DNA of 64,000 nucleotides. Source: Edolisoma coerulescens. Taxonomy: Eukaryota > Chordata > Aves > Passeriformes > Campephagidae. Positions 62,301 through 64,000 of the stretch are shown here, piece after piece (the first letter of the stretch is position 1; the number at the start of each line of letters is the position of its first letter). The stretch covers positions 2,275,270-2,339,269 of the forward strand of contig VWZW01006255.1 of NCBI GenBank assembly GCA_013397115.1, in the 5' to 3' direction. The notes under the pieces were generated by a model, which was not told where the DNA came from, ran no database searches, and was given only the letters and a program-made list of their open reading frames with translations. Both the position numbers and the translations under genes were made by a program.

Positions 62301-64000
62301 TCCAATATTGTGTATTTTATCAAGGATGGCTTTTGACCACGATAATGTATTATTTAGGCAAGACTGCTTTATCTGACTGTGGTTGTGGTTAACATTTTTC
62401 ACTTTAAAAGTGTGATCTAGGCAGAAAGTTTCAGTGGTTTTGAGTCAGAGAGTTACCACACTCAAGCTATATTCTGTCGTGAAAAAAGAACGTATTGAAT
62501 TATAATTAAGGAATGTAGGAATTGTTTTCTCTGAAGGAAATCCAACCAACTTACTCCACAGAGTGGGCTTAAAACAAAGCTTTACTAAGAAGCTACATTT
62601 CAATTTTAAAATACCCGATGAAATTGTTTAGTGCCCCTGCCAGCATTCACCAACTATATATAGTTATAGCTATTAAAAAAAAGGTTTTCTTCATGCATGC
62701 TATAGACTGGTGCTTACAGCTCAGATTGTTCCCCGGTGAGGTTTGCTTGGGCAAATATAAGAAGGCAGACCCAGTAAGTTTGCAAGTGAATGAGTCTTAC
62801 ACATGCACCTAAGAGCAGTATTGAATACCCTGTTTCTAAAGCAGGCTAACCGTCTCAGCCAGCAGGTGATCTAACTTGAGGTCACAGCATCTATGGGCTC
62901 AAAAGTAAAATGGAATTACATGTCAGAGACTAACCAAAACAACTCTGAAGAACAGATAATTGAGGTTTATGAGAAACATGCATTTGGATATTTGTTATCA
63001 CATAATAAAAGCAGTGGAAACACCAAAAATTACCTTTCTTCCCATAAATCAAACCCATAAGATTATTTCTTCCTTCCTTTTTTTTTTTCCCCAGAAAAAA
63101 TCAAATGGAGATACAAGAAAAAAAGTGAAGGAATGTTATAGTGGAAGAGATTGGCTTAAATTATAAACCTTAGATATTTTGAAGGCTAGAAAAACATTCC
63201 ATTTGTAGTGATGCATATCTAACAATTGTCATATTCCTCTTCCTATATTTTTTATGGAGAACTTGGCACTTACCTGGTCCAATAGCCGTACACATGAGAA
63301 ATTTTTAGAGTTTAGAAATCCACTGATGGCTTTTCATCTGTAAAACTATTTGATAGTATGTTTCACTTTAAAACATATTCACTTCAAAAGGAAATCATAT
63401 CTTTGTATGAAGAGAAACCACCCCAACTTGAATCATCCAACACATAATATTCACCAACTAAAAAAGAAGAAACCAAATGAAGAGGAAAATAGCTCATATT
63501 CACTACACATTGTATGCAAAACTCCATTTACTTGCTTTATGAGGGATTTTTGGAAGGTTTAAAGATGCTGGAGTGATACATTACTTTTGTATGCCAAATT
63601 AACCTAAAATTTGCAATAGGCAAATGGAGCATGTAGTAAGATGTAATACTTTAGTACTAGTTAAGGAGCAAATGTGGCTTATCTATGAAGAGCTTTTCCA
63701 CACTAAAAACACAGTGGAAAGACATTAATAACTTCTTGCTTTCTACATTTTGTTTGATCTAATGCTTACACAAAAGAAATATGCTGGCAGCTTGGAGAAA
63801 ATAATAGGTGTTACAGAAAAGGAGATGCTTACCTAGAAGAGTGTTTCTTTTAAAGTCTAGTGAAAGAATTGTCTGTGCAGTGTGAATGGGACATTGCCAA
63901 AACCAACACATATGATTTCTAATAGTTATTATTCTGCATTCATTTAGATTCTTACAATCTCATTTGTCATCAGTATATGGGGACCTTCTTCCAAAATTCA
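62301..64000. other. Unique non-coding DNA, no gene seen
   Basis: This is AT-rich sequence with short random open frames. A short TTTTCATCTGTAAAAC near 63332-63347 is faintly MIR-like but too short to call. Nothing else is recognised. Confidence 0.5.

Noticed and set aside
1..64000. Bacterial features, CRISPR arrays, tRNA, rRNA, retroviral genes
   Set aside because: None found by eye. No spaced direct repeats, no tRNA T-loop signatures in context and no retroviral protease or polymerase motifs were recognised.

Overview
The window looks like nuclear DNA from a bird. It is AT-rich, has no operon-like gene packing, and carries clear remains of CR1 retrotransposons, the LINE family that dominates avian genomes. 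I find no protein-coding gene, tRNA, rRNA, recognisable microRNA or CRISPR array that I can defend. Apart from the CR1 reverse-transcriptase remnant, no open frame is longer than about 160 codons, and none of the rest resembles a family I know. The best reading is a gene-poor intergenic region, or the inside of a very large intron. The species and chromosome cannot be told from the sequence.

Layout. At 1-7100 the DNA is mostly unique, with one degraded LINE endonuclease relic near 3.35-3.47 kb (+). At 7.4-7.6 kb there is a long purine-only simple repeat. At 11.0-11.4 kb a frame-broken relic on the + strand resembles the ORF1 protein of L1/Tx1-type LINEs, which would be unusual in a bird. At 14.17-14.23 kb there is a G/T-rich tract able to form a quadruplex. 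At 16.8-17.1 kb there are two pieces resembling a reverse-oriented MIR SINE. At 24.1-24.5 kb lies the C-terminal coding end of a CR1 element (+), without its usual 3' end. Between about 29.7 and 34.9 kb, and again near 45.1-45.4 and 51.1-51.3 kb, blocks of complex sequence rich in homeodomain-type TAAT cores look like candidate conserved non-coding elements. The 54.7-55.4 kb interval is locally GC-richer. At 56.05-56.5 kb there are two old imperfect palindromic repeats. The 60.6-62.3 kb interval holds a CR1 reverse-transcriptase fragment (-) beside, or inserted into, an older CR1/L3-like LINE fragment on the same strand.

Nothing here works together as a pathway. All mobile elements seen are dead: the CR1 at 60.6-61.6 kb has lost the catalytic Asp pair of its reverse transcriptase and changes frame. 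I found no convincing new biological system. The items most worth testing are the L1/Tx1-like ORF1 relic, the nested old LINE, the palindromic repeats and the candidate regulatory blocks. All family assignments were made by eye, without alignment or database search.
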